Assembly: GCA_902774685.1 (NCBI GenBank)
Contig: CACYJH010000002.1
Location: 56,067-120,066 of the forward strand
From: an uncultured Methanobrevibacter sp.
GTDB lineage: Archaea > Methanobacteriota > Methanobacteria > Methanobacteriales > Methanobacteriaceae
DNA: 64,000 nt
Reading direction: 5' to 3'
In this document: piece by piece, positions 1 through 10,044 of the stretch
Position numbering within the stretch: position 1 is the stretch's first letter
Layout: each line of letters opens with the position of its first letter
Made by a program: the position numbers and the translations under genes
The notes under the pieces: model-generated
What the model saw: only the letters and a program-made list of their open reading frames with translations
Database searches by the model: none
What the model was told of the DNA's origin: nothing

Positions 1-1
1 C

Positions 2-1309
2 AACATCAGATTGCCTATTGGAATGATTTATGCTGACAGGCTATTCTCTCACACCGCATACATACATGCAAAGAAAATTTCAATAATTCCAGATTGCGTT
101 TACCTATGGAGAAGACATCAAACTTCCTTAAGCATGAAAAGGGAAAAGATAGAGAATTACATCAACAGATTGGATTCCTATGATATGAATCTGGAGGAGA
201 TTATAGACCATTACCCTGACTACATCAAAATCATATTAAGAAGGATACTTCTGCCGATATACGGAATGCTGAATGATGAAGAGTTTGAAGACATTATCTT
301 CAATAGGGTAAACGATTTCTTTGAAAGGGCAAGCAAAAATGTGGAGAACATATACGAAAACAATTCAGAGGACATTGACAGCATTTACCTTTATTTGATA
401 AAGAACCAGAAGAGAGCTGAACTGAAAAGGCTCTTGGAACTGAAGCTAAGTGAAGAGGATGAGGTTGTAAATGAAAATGGTAAGACATATTGGAAGCTTC
501 CATTGTTCAGGGATGAAAGCGTGAATATCCCTGATGAACTCTTCGAATTGCATTTCCTCAAAAGCCAATTCGTCAATATTGGAGAGATCGTATCCACTGA
601 TGAAAAGATAATATTCAACAATATTCAAATTCCAAAATATTTCCCATTGGAAGAAGGATATATCGTTTTAAAAGGTAAAACCAACCCTTACGAGGTCTTT
701 GAAGACAATATCCTTTACTATGGATTTGAAAAGATTGAAGACGGGGAAAATCTATACAAGGCAGAGGTTCCTATAGATGATTTGGCCATGTTTGAACTCT
801 ATGATGTATTCATCAAGTCAAAGCATGAAGATAGGGTTGCAAATGACTTTAGAGTTAAAAAAGGCACAATTGACAGAATTGACAATGGAAATAAAAATCT
901 TAAGCTCGTCTACACCACAAAGGACAATCTTGTAGTCACTGCTGAAAAGCTAAACAATGAATTTGAAATTGATTGTGATGAAGAAATGCTTAGATTATTG
1001 GTTCCAAAAGGAAAAGAGCTATTGAGAATTCCAAAAATATACTTGGTGAATGAATTCACAAGTGAAAGGACATACATGAAATTGAATGAAGAAAAGACTG
1101 CCTTTGAACTCAAATGGAAATTCTTCCTGGATAAAGGCTCAACTTACAGTTTCTATATGGTAAGCTTTAACGATAAGGGAATGTTGAGGGATAGGAAAAA
1201 ATTGAATCCTGCCTTTGTCAAGAAATTCAAAAAGATTTCATTGAAGGGTGACGGAAAGGATATTGAAGTATATAAAACCAAAAAAGACGTTAGAATCAAA
1301 ACCAAATAA
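2..1309 (+). CDS. GT2-type glycosyltransferase, C-terminal part (5' end outside window)
   Basis: The reading frame is open to the left edge, so this is the 3' portion of a longer gene. The first visible residues (NIRLPIGMIYADR, then IIPDCVYLWRR) align with the middle of the complete GT2 protein at 4940-7327, just after its catalytic DxD region. The remaining ~430 residues match that protein's C-terminal extension, including a shared LPLFRDE/NIPDE block. The N-terminal GT-A nucleotide-binding fold is therefore missing only because of the window boundary. It likely transfers a sugar or polyol to a surface polymer, as it sits immediately upstream of CDP-glycerol glycerophosphotransferase-like genes. 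The final codons and stop are included in a tandem DNA repeat that continues downstream. Confidence 0.75.
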   Translation, partial: NIRLPIGMIYADRLFSHTAYIHAKKISIIPDCVYLWRRHQTSLSMKREKIENYINRLDSYDMNLEEIIDHYPDYIKIILRRILLPIYGMLNDEEFEDIIFNRVNDFFERASKNVENIYENNSEDIDSIYLYLIKNQKRAELKRLLELKLSEEDEVVNENGKTYWKLPLFRDESVNIPDELFELHFLKSQFVNIGEIVSTDEKIIFNNIQIPKYFPLEEGYIVLKGKTNPYEVFEDNILYYGFEKIEDGENLYKAEVPIDDLAMFELYDVFIKSKHEDRVANDFRVKKGTIDRIDNGNKNLKLVYTTKDNLVVTAEKLNNEFEIDCDEEMLRLLVPKGKELLRIPKIYLVNEFTSERTYMKLNEEKTAFELKWKFFLDKGSTYSFYMVSFNDKGMLRDRKKLNPAFVKKFKKISLKGDGKDIEVYKTKKDVRIKTK

Positions 1310-1434
1310 ACAAGAAACAACATAAAACCAAAAAAACGTTAGAATCAAAACCAAATAAACAAGAAACAACATAAAACCAAAAAAACGTTAGAATCAAAAC
1401 CAAATAAACAAGAAACAACATAAAACCAAAAAAT
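1272..1434. repeat. Tandem repeat of 49-50 bp overlapping a gene 3' end
   Basis: Units begin at 1272, 1322, 1371 and (partial) 1420. Each starts with ATAAAACCAAAAAA and contains CGTTAGAATCAAAACC. The first unit encodes the last 12 codons and stop of the preceding glycosyltransferase and carries one extra G; the later units are almost identical and non-coding. This looks like a recent tandem duplication seeded at the gene end. Confidence 0.9.
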
Positions 1435-1485
1435 CCAAATATTATTTTTAATTATTCATTAATTTTTTTTATTGAGAGGTGTAGG

Positions 1486-3528
1486 ATGTTAGAAAAGATT
1501 TTTAAATCATACATTAGTGCTGAAGAGCTTGACAAGATGTATGACATGGGACTTGAAGAAAGTGAAAACTCACTGATTTTCAATTTGATGAAAAATGAAA
1601 ATTCCAAAAGCATTCCCTTTTTGAAAAAATATGTTGTCTTGAAGCATAGGTCAAGCAAAAAGGAAATAAGCAAGGAAATATCCAAATCAGTCAAATTCAG
1701 TGGAGACGATGTAAGCAAATTGAAATCAGGAGTCATCGATCCTTTCCTAAAGTTCAAGCTTGGGAAAAAGACCATTCAGATTAGGCCTAAATTCATAAAG
1801 CAACACGAAGATAAATCTCTTTTGGACAATAAGAACAGATACATATTGGAATCTTACCCAACAGTCAATAAGAAAATTTCATTTGTAAAAAGGGATGGAG
1901 TGTTGAAAACCTATCTCGAATCTGTTGAAGAAACAGCCCACCGCTTAAGATTAAGCGGAAAGGTGAAAGTCTTGGATGATGGCGAATTTGACGAAATCGA
2001 AATGTTTGCAGAATCAAATAAGGGTGGTGAACTCCATATTCCATGCGAATGGAAAGAAAATGGAGAATACTATGACTTCGCCTTTGATTTCGATTCAGAT
2101 GAAATGGCTGAAAAATTAAAGGGAATTGAAATAAACAGTGCATGGACCTTGAGTGCGATATTGAAAAAGGACGGTGAAGAAATTGACCGCGACAATCTGC
2201 GCACCAACAAAATATCAAGCTTTGAAAAAGAAGCTGACTATAATCTCCAATCAATGAAAATCAATGATTTCCTTGCTGGGGATAAGGATATATGCCTCCT
2301 ATTGTATTCCACAAAAAGCCGCAACTTGAAATTCCAGATACTCTCTGAAGAAAGATATGAAAAACAGATTATGAAAGCCAAGAATCTTGATAGATACCAA
2401 TACTTTAAAGAGACTCTTGACATTGATGACGATTTGGTCTTCTTTGAAAGCTTCCATGGAAAGTACAACAACAATCCAAAATACCTGTATGAAAAAATGC
2501 TTGAATTGGGATATGACAGCAAATTTAAATTCGTTTGGTCATTCAAAGATGAAGATGTGGATTCAACTGGGGCACAGGATATAATACCAGGAAATCCAAT
2601 CATCGTAAATGATGAAGAGGAGGACTATTACAAATATCTGGCCTCTGCCAAATACAAGATAAACAATGCAACTTTCCTGAACATAATTGACAAAAGAAAA
2701 AAGGTGGTCCATCTGCAGACATGGCATGGAACCCCGCTTAAAAGATTGGGATCAGATATTGATGTTGAAAATCCGGGAGTGAGCTGGAACCATTTCAACA
2801 ATGAAGTGAAAACCTGGAACTATCTGATATCAGCAAACCGTTTCTCTACAGAAACCTTTAAAAGGGCCTTTAACTATAAAAACAAGGTCTTGGAAATGGG
2901 ATATCCTGCAAACGACATATTCTATCAGGACAATGAAATGAAGATAAATGAACTAAAGAATAAGTTTGATATAGATACTGATAAAAAAATTATACTTTAT
3001 GCACCTACCTTTAGAGATAATAAGTTTGACGAAGAAGGAAATCGTATCTTTGACTTAGAGTTGGATTTAAATAAACTCTACAATCAATTAAATGATAAGT
3101 ATTTTTTAATCATAAAAACCCATTATGTGGTTTCAAAGGAATTGAAGATTGATGAGGAGATGAAGGATTTCGTGATTGACCTTTCCAATCATGATGACAT
3201 TCATGAACTGTTCATACTTGCAGACATATTGATAACAGATTATTCATCTGTATTCTTCGATTATGCACACAGCAAAAGGCCGATTTTATTCTTTATGCCA
3301 GACCTTGAAGAGTATATCAGCTCCAGAGGGGTTTATGAAGATATTCTTGAAAACCTGCCAGGGCCTAAAGTGATTGACAATGATGAATTGATTGATTGCC
3401 TGAATGATATAGATAAGGTTGAAGAGGAATATTCTAAGTCATATGAAGAGTTCTACAATACATATTGTGATGAAGGACATGGTGATGCATCAGAAAGAAT
3501 TGTTGAGGAAGTCTTTGGAAAATTATAA
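1486..3528 (+). CDS. CDP-glycerol glycerophosphotransferase-family protein with N-terminal accessory domain (TagF/TagB-like)
   Basis: A 680-residue protein whose C-terminal half (about 290-680) is a Glyphos_transf domain. It has TWHGTPLK with the likely catalytic His414, LYAPTFRDN, and TDYSSVFFDYA near 584-593. This family moves glycerol-phosphate or related polyol-phosphates from a CDP donor onto a growing wall-polymer chain at the cytoplasmic membrane. The first ~130 residues resemble the N-terminus of the GT2 protein at 4940, and residues ~130-275 look like a beta-rich accessory region. GAGGTG stands just upstream of the ATG. The next TagF-like gene starts 35 bp downstream, so co-transcription is likely. 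Substrate (glycerol or another polyol) cannot be read from sequence. Confidence 0.85.
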   Translation: MLEKIFKSYISAEELDKMYDMGLEESENSLIFNLMKNENSKSIPFLKKYVVLKHRSSKKEISKEISKSVKFSGDDVSKLKSGVIDPFLKFKLGKKTIQIRPKFIKQHEDKSLLDNKNRYILESYPTVNKKISFVKRDGVLKTYLESVEETAHRLRLSGKVKVLDDGEFDEIEMFAESNKGGELHIPCEWKENGEYYDFAFDFDSDEMAEKLKGIEINSAWTLSAILKKDGEEIDRDNLRTNKISSFEKEADYNLQSMKINDFLAGDKDICLLLYSTKSRNLKFQILSEERYEKQIMKAKNLDRYQYFKETLDIDDDLVFFESFHGKYNNNPKYLYEKMLELGYDSKFKFVWSFKDEDVDSTGAQDIIPGNPIIVNDEEEDYYKYLASAKYKINNATFLNIIDKRKKVVHLQTWHGTPLKRLGSDIDVENPGVSWNHFNNEVKTWNYLISANRFSTETFKRAFNYKNKVLEMGYPANDIFYQDNEMKINELKNKFDIDTDKKIILYAPTFRDNKFDEEGNRIFDLELDLNKLYNQLNDKYFLIIKTHYVVSKELKIDEEMKDFVIDLSNHDDIHELFILADILITDYSSVFFDYAHSKRPILFFMPDLEEYISSRGVYEDILENLPGPKVIDNDELIDCLNDIDKVEEEYSKSYEEFYNTYCDEGHGDASERIVEEVFGKL

Positions 3529-3563
3529 GATATTAATTAAGGGAATTGAACTGAGGAGTAAAA

Positions 3564-4778
3564 ATGAGTTTCAAAAAGAAGATAAAGCAAATGATTCCAA
3601 ATGAACAGAACAATTGGAGAAATAAGTTAAGATTATATCGTAAAATAGCCAAACATGTGTCAACTGATGATAAGACCATTCTTTTCCAGTCAAGTGTTGG
3701 CCGTAATTACAGCGGAAACACCCGTTACATCTATGAAGAAATGATTGAAAAGGGTCTTGACAAGAAATACAAATGCTATTGGGTATTTGAAAAATCCATA
3801 TATGATAAGATAGACCTTCCAGGAAATGCTAAAAAGTTAGATAAAAGCAGCTTTAAATTCCTATATACCAGCCTTAAAAGCAAATATTGGATCTTTGATA
3901 CAAGACAGCCTAATTATCTTAAAAAACCAAAGGATACCGTATTTATAGAAACATGGCATGGAACTCCTCTCAAAAAACTGGCTTTGGATATGGAAAAGGT
4001 GGATATGAGTGGAAACACCAATATCAAGCAATACAGAAAAAGATTCAAAAAGCATACCTCCCAGTGGGATTATCTCGTATCCCAAAACAGCTATTCAACT
4101 GAAATCTTTAGAAGGGCATTTGCTTTCAATGGAGAAATGCTTGAAATAGGCTATCCAAGAAACGATATCCTTTTCAGCAAAAACAATGATGAGGATATCA
4201 AAAAGATCAAGGAAAAAATGAATATTCCTAAAGACAAGAAGGTCATGCTTTATGCTCCAACATGGAGAGACAATGAATTCTATAAAAATGGAATATATAA
4301 GTTTGCCACCCAAATGGACTTTGACGCAATGAAGGAAAGCTTAGGTGACGAATATGTCCTCATTGTAAAATACCATTATTCAGTAAAGGACAATATCGAT
4401 TGGGAAAAATATGCTCCATTCATCATAGAATGCAATGAGCTTTGGGACATTCAGGAACTTTATCTGATATCAGATATTCTAATAACAGACTACTCCTCAG
4501 TCATGTTCGATTATGCAATACTCAAAAGACCGATGTTCTTCTTTACCTATGACCTTGAATTCTATAAGAACAACTTAAGGGATTTCTACTTCGATATGGT
4601 TGAAGAGGTTCCGGGTCCTATAGTGATGACTACAGAAGAGCTGATAAGTGAAATAGCAGAATTCAGCGAAGAGAGCTATATGGAAAAATACGGTGAAAAA
4701 TACAATAGGTTCAACGAAAAGTATAATGAATTTGATGATGGAACCGCAAGTGATGAAATCATCAAGCTATTGAAATAG
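3564..4778 (+). CDS. CDP-glycerol glycerophosphotransferase-family protein (short form)
   Basis: A 404-residue protein that is almost entirely a Glyphos_transf catalytic domain: TWHGTPLK with His132, LYAPTWRDN, and TDYSSVMFDYAILKRP near the C-terminus. It lacks the N-terminal accessory region of its upstream neighbour and is closely similar to the protein at 11914. In bacterial teichoic acid pathways, members of this family act as primer (TagB-like) or polymerase (TagF-like) enzymes; which role applies here is unknown. GAGGAG precedes the ATG at good spacing. There is no signal peptide, and the protein is expected at the inner face of the membrane. Confidence 0.85.
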   Translation: MSFKKKIKQMIPNEQNNWRNKLRLYRKIAKHVSTDDKTILFQSSVGRNYSGNTRYIYEEMIEKGLDKKYKCYWVFEKSIYDKIDLPGNAKKLDKSSFKFLYTSLKSKYWIFDTRQPNYLKKPKDTVFIETWHGTPLKKLALDMEKVDMSGNTNIKQYRKRFKKHTSQWDYLVSQNSYSTEIFRRAFAFNGEMLEIGYPRNDILFSKNNDEDIKKIKEKMNIPKDKKVMLYAPTWRDNEFYKNGIYKFATQMDFDAMKESLGDEYVLIVKYHYSVKDNIDWEKYAPFIIECNELWDIQELYLISDILITDYSSVMFDYAILKRPMFFFTYDLEFYKNNLRDFYFDMVEEVPGPIVMTTEELISEIAEFSEESYMEKYGEKYNRFNEKYNEFDDGTASDEIIKLLK

Positions 4779-4939
4779 GCCCAACTAAAAGGCCATCAAT
4801 ATTTTAAAATATTAAAATTGAATCAAATACAATCAAATTACCAATTAAAAAAAAATTCTAAATAGAATCAAAACTTAATCAAATAATCAATTAAAAAAAA
4901 TATCTAGTTTGAATAAAATTTTAAATCAAGTGACCAAAT

Positions 4940-7327
4940 ATGAAAAATGCTGTTAAAAGTCTTATAAAAAATTCTTTCGGAAAACCTTATTTTGAGATAA
5001 AGGAATTGGATGATGGATGGAAATTCCATCTTAAAAAGTCTGTTCCATTCTCAAAGAATTTCCTAGTAGTGAAATCCAAGAAGAATGGAAAGGCTATTGT
5101 AAAGGAAATAGTCGAATCAGAAGCCAACTTAAGAATTGAAGAGTTGGAAAGCTTTGGGCAACTGGGAAAATCAGACGTGTTCATCAAAATAAGAACTGCT
5201 GGAAAGGAATTTAAAATTGTATCTCCATTTGTTGAGCAAAACGAAGGAAAATACTTGATAGACAAGGAAAACAGCATTTTTGCTAAAACTTTTGAGAAAA
5301 ATGATTCAACATTAGGCATTGAGTTGACTGATAAGCTTGACGAACTTTTGACCAAATTCAGAAGAGATGAGATTGAAAACAAAGAGCATAAGGCCTTTTT
5401 AAACGAAAAAATAAATGAAATAGACGAAACCTCAATAAATTTAACAAAGGTTTATGGAACAGACATCTCCGAAATATACTATAGAAAGCCGGAAGGTGAT
5501 GAGTATCCATACAAATTAAGTTCCATAGTTTTGGTATATAATGGTGAGGAATACTTGAGGCCATGCCTTGACTCACTGGTTAACCAGACATTGGATGGTC
5601 TTGAAATAATATTGATCAATGACAAAAGCACAGACTGCAGTTTGGACATCTGCAAGGAATATGCATCAAAGCATGATAACATAAGAATCATAGACAAGCA
5701 GGACAATCATGGATTGGCTACAAGCGCCAATATGGGTATTCAAATAGCTAAAGGAGAATATGTGATTCTTGTAGACAATGATGACATAATACCTAAGGAT
5801 GCATATGAAAAACTGTACAATAAGGCAAAGGAACATGATGCAGACATTTCAGTTGGAAAGGCTAATTTCATTGTTGGAAATTGGCAGCAGGAAATGAGGG
5901 ATTTCGAAAGGACAGTATGGAATGAGGAAAAGGTGTTCAAGACCGAAGACTATACAAAAATATTTTGTGAAGCATTCTACTGGAACAAGATAATGAGAAA
6001 GGAATTCCTTATGGACAATGACATCTATCTTCCTGTAGAGACCAAAGTCTATGCTGACAGGAAATTTGTCCACGAAGCATTTTGCCGTGCAAATAAGATA
6101 GCCATGATTCCAGATTGCGTTTACCTATGGAGAAGGGTCACTGAGACAGATCAGGAATCCTTAAGCATGAGAAGGAAGGAAGCATGGAATTATATCGATA
6201 GAATAGATTCATATGAGAAGAATCTTGATTTCTACACCGGCTTTTATAAGAATTACTTCAAGAGACTTATGAGAAGGGTCATCTACCCGATTGAAGGAAT
6301 CATAGACAATGAAGAGTTTGAAAAGGTCTATTTTGAAAGGGGAGCTTCACTTTTGAAAAGGGAATGCCCTAAGGTGGATGATTTGTATGAAAATGACATG
6401 ACCACACTTGAAAATATTTACCTATACCTAAGCCTCAATGACTGCAGGGATGAGATAAAGGAACTCATAATCAATAACGAGGATTATAGGGATTTGGTTG
6501 ACATAGATGAAAAGACATATTGGAACATTCCCCTCTTTAGAAATGAGGAATTAGGCATTCCAGATGAGATATTCGAGGTCAAGTCCTTGATGTCAAACTT
6601 CATTGACATTGAGGAGTTGAGCACTGACAGGGATTATATTAGATTCAAAAATGTCAGATTGCCTAAATATCTTGATGTTGAAAGTGCAGAAATCTTCTTA
6701 ATGGAAAGGATAGGTGTTGATGAGGTCTTGGAAGAGAACTTCAAATCCTATGAATTGGTGGAATCCGACGAAAGGAATGTGTTCAACCTAAATATACCAA
6801 TAGCTGATTTGAACCTTTTCCAAATACATGATGTGTACCTTCAGGCAAACTATAAATCCAAAAGCCCGAATAAGGTCAGGATTAGGGAAAAGTGCATAGG
6901 TGCAATAGAAAACAACAATGACAAAATAGAGATTTATGCAACCAAAAAGAGAAGCAACATTGCCATTTCAACCAATTATTATGACAAATTCAAATTTGAA
7001 TTGATTTCAGATGATATGGGAATGACCTTGATAAACAAATCTGAAGGAAAGATCAAAAGGGAAATGCCTATATTCATAAAAGATTTGAAAACTGGAGGAT
7101 TCATAAAATTCATTTTCTATAAAGACTTGTTTGAAGATAACATCAAATGGACAGAATTGGATGAAAAAGGAAATTATGGATTTTATCTAAGTGCCTTAAG
7201 AAATGGAATAATAAAAATGGGAGCTCCTATGAAAAAATCCGATCTGATAGATTTCAAGGATATGAAAATGGACAATATAAGACTCTATGAAGATAAAGAA
7301 GGAAACATTAAATTAGATATCCTATAA
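4940..7327 (+). CDS. GT2 glycosyltransferase with N-terminal accessory domain and long C-terminal extension
   Basis: A 795-residue protein. Residues about 192-400 form a family 2 GT-A domain starting LSSIVLVYNGEEYLRPCLDSL, with LINDKS and a metal-binding LVDNDD near 277. Residues 1-~130 resemble the N-terminus of the glycerophosphotransferase at 1486 (pattern F/Y-V-V-x-K ... V-E-Q/K-Q ... L-I/L-D-K/N), suggesting a shared membrane- or polymer-binding module. Residues ~400-795 are shared with the truncated protein at 2-1309. It probably decorates or extends the polymer made by the adjacent TagF-like enzymes. AAGTGA lies upstream of the ATG. Donor and acceptor sugars are unknown. Confidence 0.8.
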   Translation: MKNAVKSLIKNSFGKPYFEIKELDDGWKFHLKKSVPFSKNFLVVKSKKNGKAIVKEIVESEANLRIEELESFGQLGKSDVFIKIRTAGKEFKIVSPFVEQNEGKYLIDKENSIFAKTFEKNDSTLGIELTDKLDELLTKFRRDEIENKEHKAFLNEKINEIDETSINLTKVYGTDISEIYYRKPEGDEYPYKLSSIVLVYNGEEYLRPCLDSLVNQTLDGLEIILINDKSTDCSLDICKEYASKHDNIRIIDKQDNHGLATSANMGIQIAKGEYVILVDNDDIIPKDAYEKLYNKAKEHDADISVGKANFIVGNWQQEMRDFERTVWNEEKVFKTEDYTKIFCEAFYWNKIMRKEFLMDNDIYLPVETKVYADRKFVHEAFCRANKIAMIPDCVYLWRRVTETDQESLSMRRKEAWNYIDRIDSYEKNLDFYTGFYKNYFKRLMRRVIYPIEGIIDNEEFEKVYFERGASLLKRECPKVDDLYENDMTTLENIYLYLSLNDCRDEIKELIINNEDYRDLVDIDEKTYWNIPLFRNEELGIPDEIFEVKSLMSNFIDIEELSTDRDYIRFKNVRLPKYLDVESAEIFLMERIGVDEVLEENFKSYELVESDERNVFNLNIPIADLNLFQIHDVYLQANYKSKSPNKVRIREKCIGAIENNNDKIEIYATKKRSNIAISTNYYDKFKFELISDDMGMTLINKSEGKIKREMPIFIKDLKTGGFIKFIFYKDLFEDNIKWTELDEKGNYGFYLSALRNGIIKMGAPMKKSDLIDFKDMKMDNIRLYEDKEGNIKLDIL

Positions 7328-7444
7328 AAAAAGATTGATGTCTTAGTGAAAAATAGATTGATGAAAAAATAAGTATCCTTGAATTGAAAAGAATTGATCT
7401 TGTTAAATAAAAAAATAAAAAAAGAAAGGGAAATAAATTATTGC

Positions 7445-9793
7445 TTATTTTTTAGCAACATTAGGCTTTTTGCCACCTTTATTTCCTTTAAACTTATTTT
7501 TAGATTGTTTGAATTTACCGCCAGCGATGAATGCTGCACCACCGGATTTGCTTGCTACATTAGTAGTGAAGGTACATTTTGTTACAGTTAATGTTTTGGA
7601 ACCTTGGAAGATTCCAGCACCAAAGACAGCCTTGTTTGAAAGGAATGTTGTAACCTTTATGACATTTGTACCACCTTGAATAGCAATAGCTCCACCGGAA
7701 CGTCCTGCGGTATTTTTAGTAAATTTACAGCTGTTTACAGTGATTCCTTTTGCCTTATTGAGGATTGCTCCACCAAAGTACGCTTTGTTTGAAGTGAAGG
7801 TACATTTGGTCAAGGAGATTTTACCACCACTGTTAGCACTTATAGCACCACCATTTTGGCTAGCAACATTTGATTTGAAGTTACATCCGGAAAAGCTTGC
7901 GGAAGCCCCTTCGAAGAATACAGCTCCACCATATTTAGGTTTGCTGTTTGAAGTGAAGTTACAGTTGCTTATAGAATATTTGACTTTTACACCTAAGAAC
8001 AATGCAGCTGCACTTTTTGAGGATTTGTTTTTGTTGAAAGCACAATTCTTAATGGTAATTGTTGGAGTAGCTTTTCCATTGGTGTTGAAGAAGTCAATAC
8101 ATCCACCATCCTGTTTAGCGGAGTTGGAAGTGAATTTACAGTTGGTGATTGAACCTTTTCCACCTGCCCAGGACATAGCTCCACCATCTTCAACAGTTAC
8201 CTTGTTTGAAGTGAAGGTACATTTGTTGACTACTGTACCTGCAACATTCTTGCCAACTAAAATAGCACCTGCATGGTTTTTAGCTGAGTTGCTAGTAAAT
8301 GTTGAGGATTGGATATTAGGATTTGCACCCATCAAGGTAATGGCTCCAGCATAGGCTTTTCCTGTAGCTGTAGCTGAATTGGATTTGAATGTACAGGATG
8401 TGATCTTCAATCCTTTTCCATAGGAAGCAATTGCTCCTCCCTCACCATTTTTAGCCTTATTGGAAGTGAAGGTACATTTATTGAATACTGCATTGTTAGA
8501 AAATACTGCAACAGCTCCACCTTTTCCTTTAGTTGCAACATTTGTAGTGAATTTAGTGCTGGTTGCAGATAAGCTACTGCCATCTCTGGTGAAAATAGCT
8601 CCACCTGCTGCAGAAGTAGCTGCAGAACCAGTAGCTGTGTTGTTGATGAATTGACAATTGTTTAAGGTTAATTTGCCGTATAAATCAATTGCACCACCAG
8701 TAGTAGCAGATTTTCCACCTTTTAAGATAAGGTTTTTCATGCTTACAGTACTGCGAATCACGAACAATTGGACTTTGTTTTGACCGTTGAGTGCATGGTT
8801 TGCACCATCAATTGTAATAGCTGCATTACGATTAATGGTAATCTTGCTTGTCATGACAATGTCTTTGGTCAATTTGATTTCTGTTATTTTATTATCATTT
8901 TTAAGTGCATTTTGAAGTTCACTGAAAGTGGATACGGATACAGGTGTTACTTTGAATTTGCCGCTTGCACTGGATGCAGTATATGTGTCGTCCCCTGCAT
9001 ATTTTGCAGTAACCGCATATTCTTTTATGGCAAGGATGTCAAGGTAGCTTATGGTTTGGGAACCTTCTCCATTGCTTACTGAAACATTATATGTCTTTCC
9101 ATTTACAGTGAGGTTTACATCACCATTGAGACCATTGCCCTCTTTATCTTTTAAGTTGACTCCAATGATTGCATCGTTGGTCTGTTCAATATCACTGACA
9201 GTTAAGGTTAAAACGCTTTCTACACCAAGCACTTCAAATGTGCCGGAAACTGTAGATGGAGCATAGTCATCATTTCCTTCAAATGTTAATGTGTAAGCAT
9301 ATTGGCCGATTGGAAGAGCGCCGAAAGTCTCTGAACCATGACCTTCAACAAGTTGAATTAATACAGGCTCATAATCTGCGAAAGCAAGGATTACAGGACC
9401 GTCTACACTATTTCCATCAGAATCTTTCAAATTAAAGTCAATAGCAACATCACTGCCAACAGTAACAGAATCAGCAGGGACTGTTAATGTAGTTTCTTTC
9501 GGGGTGTTTTCCTGAGGATCCGGAGTTTCTCCACCTTCACCGCTAGGGTCAGTTGGGTCATCTCCACCAGTATTGGTTCCTGGATCAGCAGGATTGTCAC
9601 CGCCAGGATTAGTGCCAGGGTCACTAGGACCATCTCCACCGGTATCATCACCGGCAGGAACATCGCCGTCCATTAGGATAGGACTGCTTGAATCATCTTG
9701 AATATCTGCTGCTGCAGCAGAACCTGCAGAAATTGCAAGGATTGCAATTAAAAAAATACTCAAGATGAGTAATTTTTTATTTTTGATAAACAT
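7445..9793 (-). CDS. Secreted adhesin-like protein: Ig-like domains plus beta-helix repeats
   Basis: A 782-residue protein with an N-terminal signal peptide (LLILSIFLIAILAISAGSAAAA), then a Pro/Gly/Asp-rich linker at about 40-100. Two Ig-like (Big-type) domains follow at ~100-290, and then a long parallel beta-helix region to the end. The beta-helix has many copies of a ~25-residue repeat with cores like CTFTSN and GGAI, as in chlamydial polymorphic outer-membrane-protein-type repeats. The C-terminus is lysine-rich with no transmembrane anchor or sortase-like signal, so wall attachment would be non-covalent. It is encoded against the surrounding polymer genes. AGAGGA precedes the ATG. Such proteins are abundant in Methanobrevibacter and are thought to mediate contact with other microbes. 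Confidence 0.85.
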   Translation of the reverse strand: MFIKNKKLLILSIFLIAILAISAGSAAAADIQDDSSSPILMDGDVPAGDDTGGDGPSDPGTNPGGDNPADPGTNTGGDDPTDPSGEGGETPDPQENTPKETTLTVPADSVTVGSDVAIDFNLKDSDGNSVDGPVILAFADYEPVLIQLVEGHGSETFGALPIGQYAYTLTFEGNDDYAPSTVSGTFEVLGVESVLTLTVSDIEQTNDAIIGVNLKDKEGNGLNGDVNLTVNGKTYNVSVSNGEGSQTISYLDILAIKEYAVTAKYAGDDTYTASSASGKFKVTPVSVSTFSELQNALKNDNKITEIKLTKDIVMTSKITINRNAAITIDGANHALNGQNKVQLFVIRSTVSMKNLILKGGKSATTGGAIDLYGKLTLNNCQFINNTATGSAATSAAGGAIFTRDGSSLSATSTKFTTNVATKGKGGAVAVFSNNAVFNKCTFTSNKAKNGEGGAIASYGKGLKITSCTFKSNSATATGKAYAGAITLMGANPNIQSSTFTSNSAKNHAGAILVGKNVAGTVVNKCTFTSNKVTVEDGGAMSWAGGKGSITNCKFTSNSAKQDGGCIDFFNTNGKATPTITIKNCAFNKNKSSKSAAALFLGVKVKYSISNCNFTSNSKPKYGGAVFFEGASASFSGCNFKSNVASQNGGAISANSGGKISLTKCTFTSNKAYFGGAILNKAKGITVNSCKFTKNTAGRSGGAIAIQGGTNVIKVTTFLSNKAVFGAGIFQGSKTLTVTKCTFTTNVASKSGGAAFIAGGKFKQSKNKFKGNKGGKKPNVAKK

Positions 9794-10044
9794 AGTTTTC
9801 CTCTTTTTACATTAGTCATTAATAATATCATGAAATTTTAATTATTATTAATTGTTAAATATTATATATTACATTAATTAATATAAATAATTAACCTAAT
9901 TAACTACATATCAATTTTATATATCAATACTTTTAAATTATAATTAAATAACAAAAATATAATTAAACAAATAAATAGCAAGTTTTACATAAAATAATTA
10001 AATAATAAAATACTATATTTATTTAGAAAGCTTATGGTGAAAAA

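Noticed and set aside
1272..1434. Possible CRISPR array (regular ~49-bp repeats)
   Set aside because: The units are directly adjacent with no unique spacers and include coding sequence; no cas genes nearby.
7740..8354. A 204-residue open frame on the plus strand inside the beta-helix adhesin
   Set aside because: It is the complement of repetitive coding sequence with a strong signal peptide and ribosome binding site on the other strand; its composition simply mirrors the repeats.
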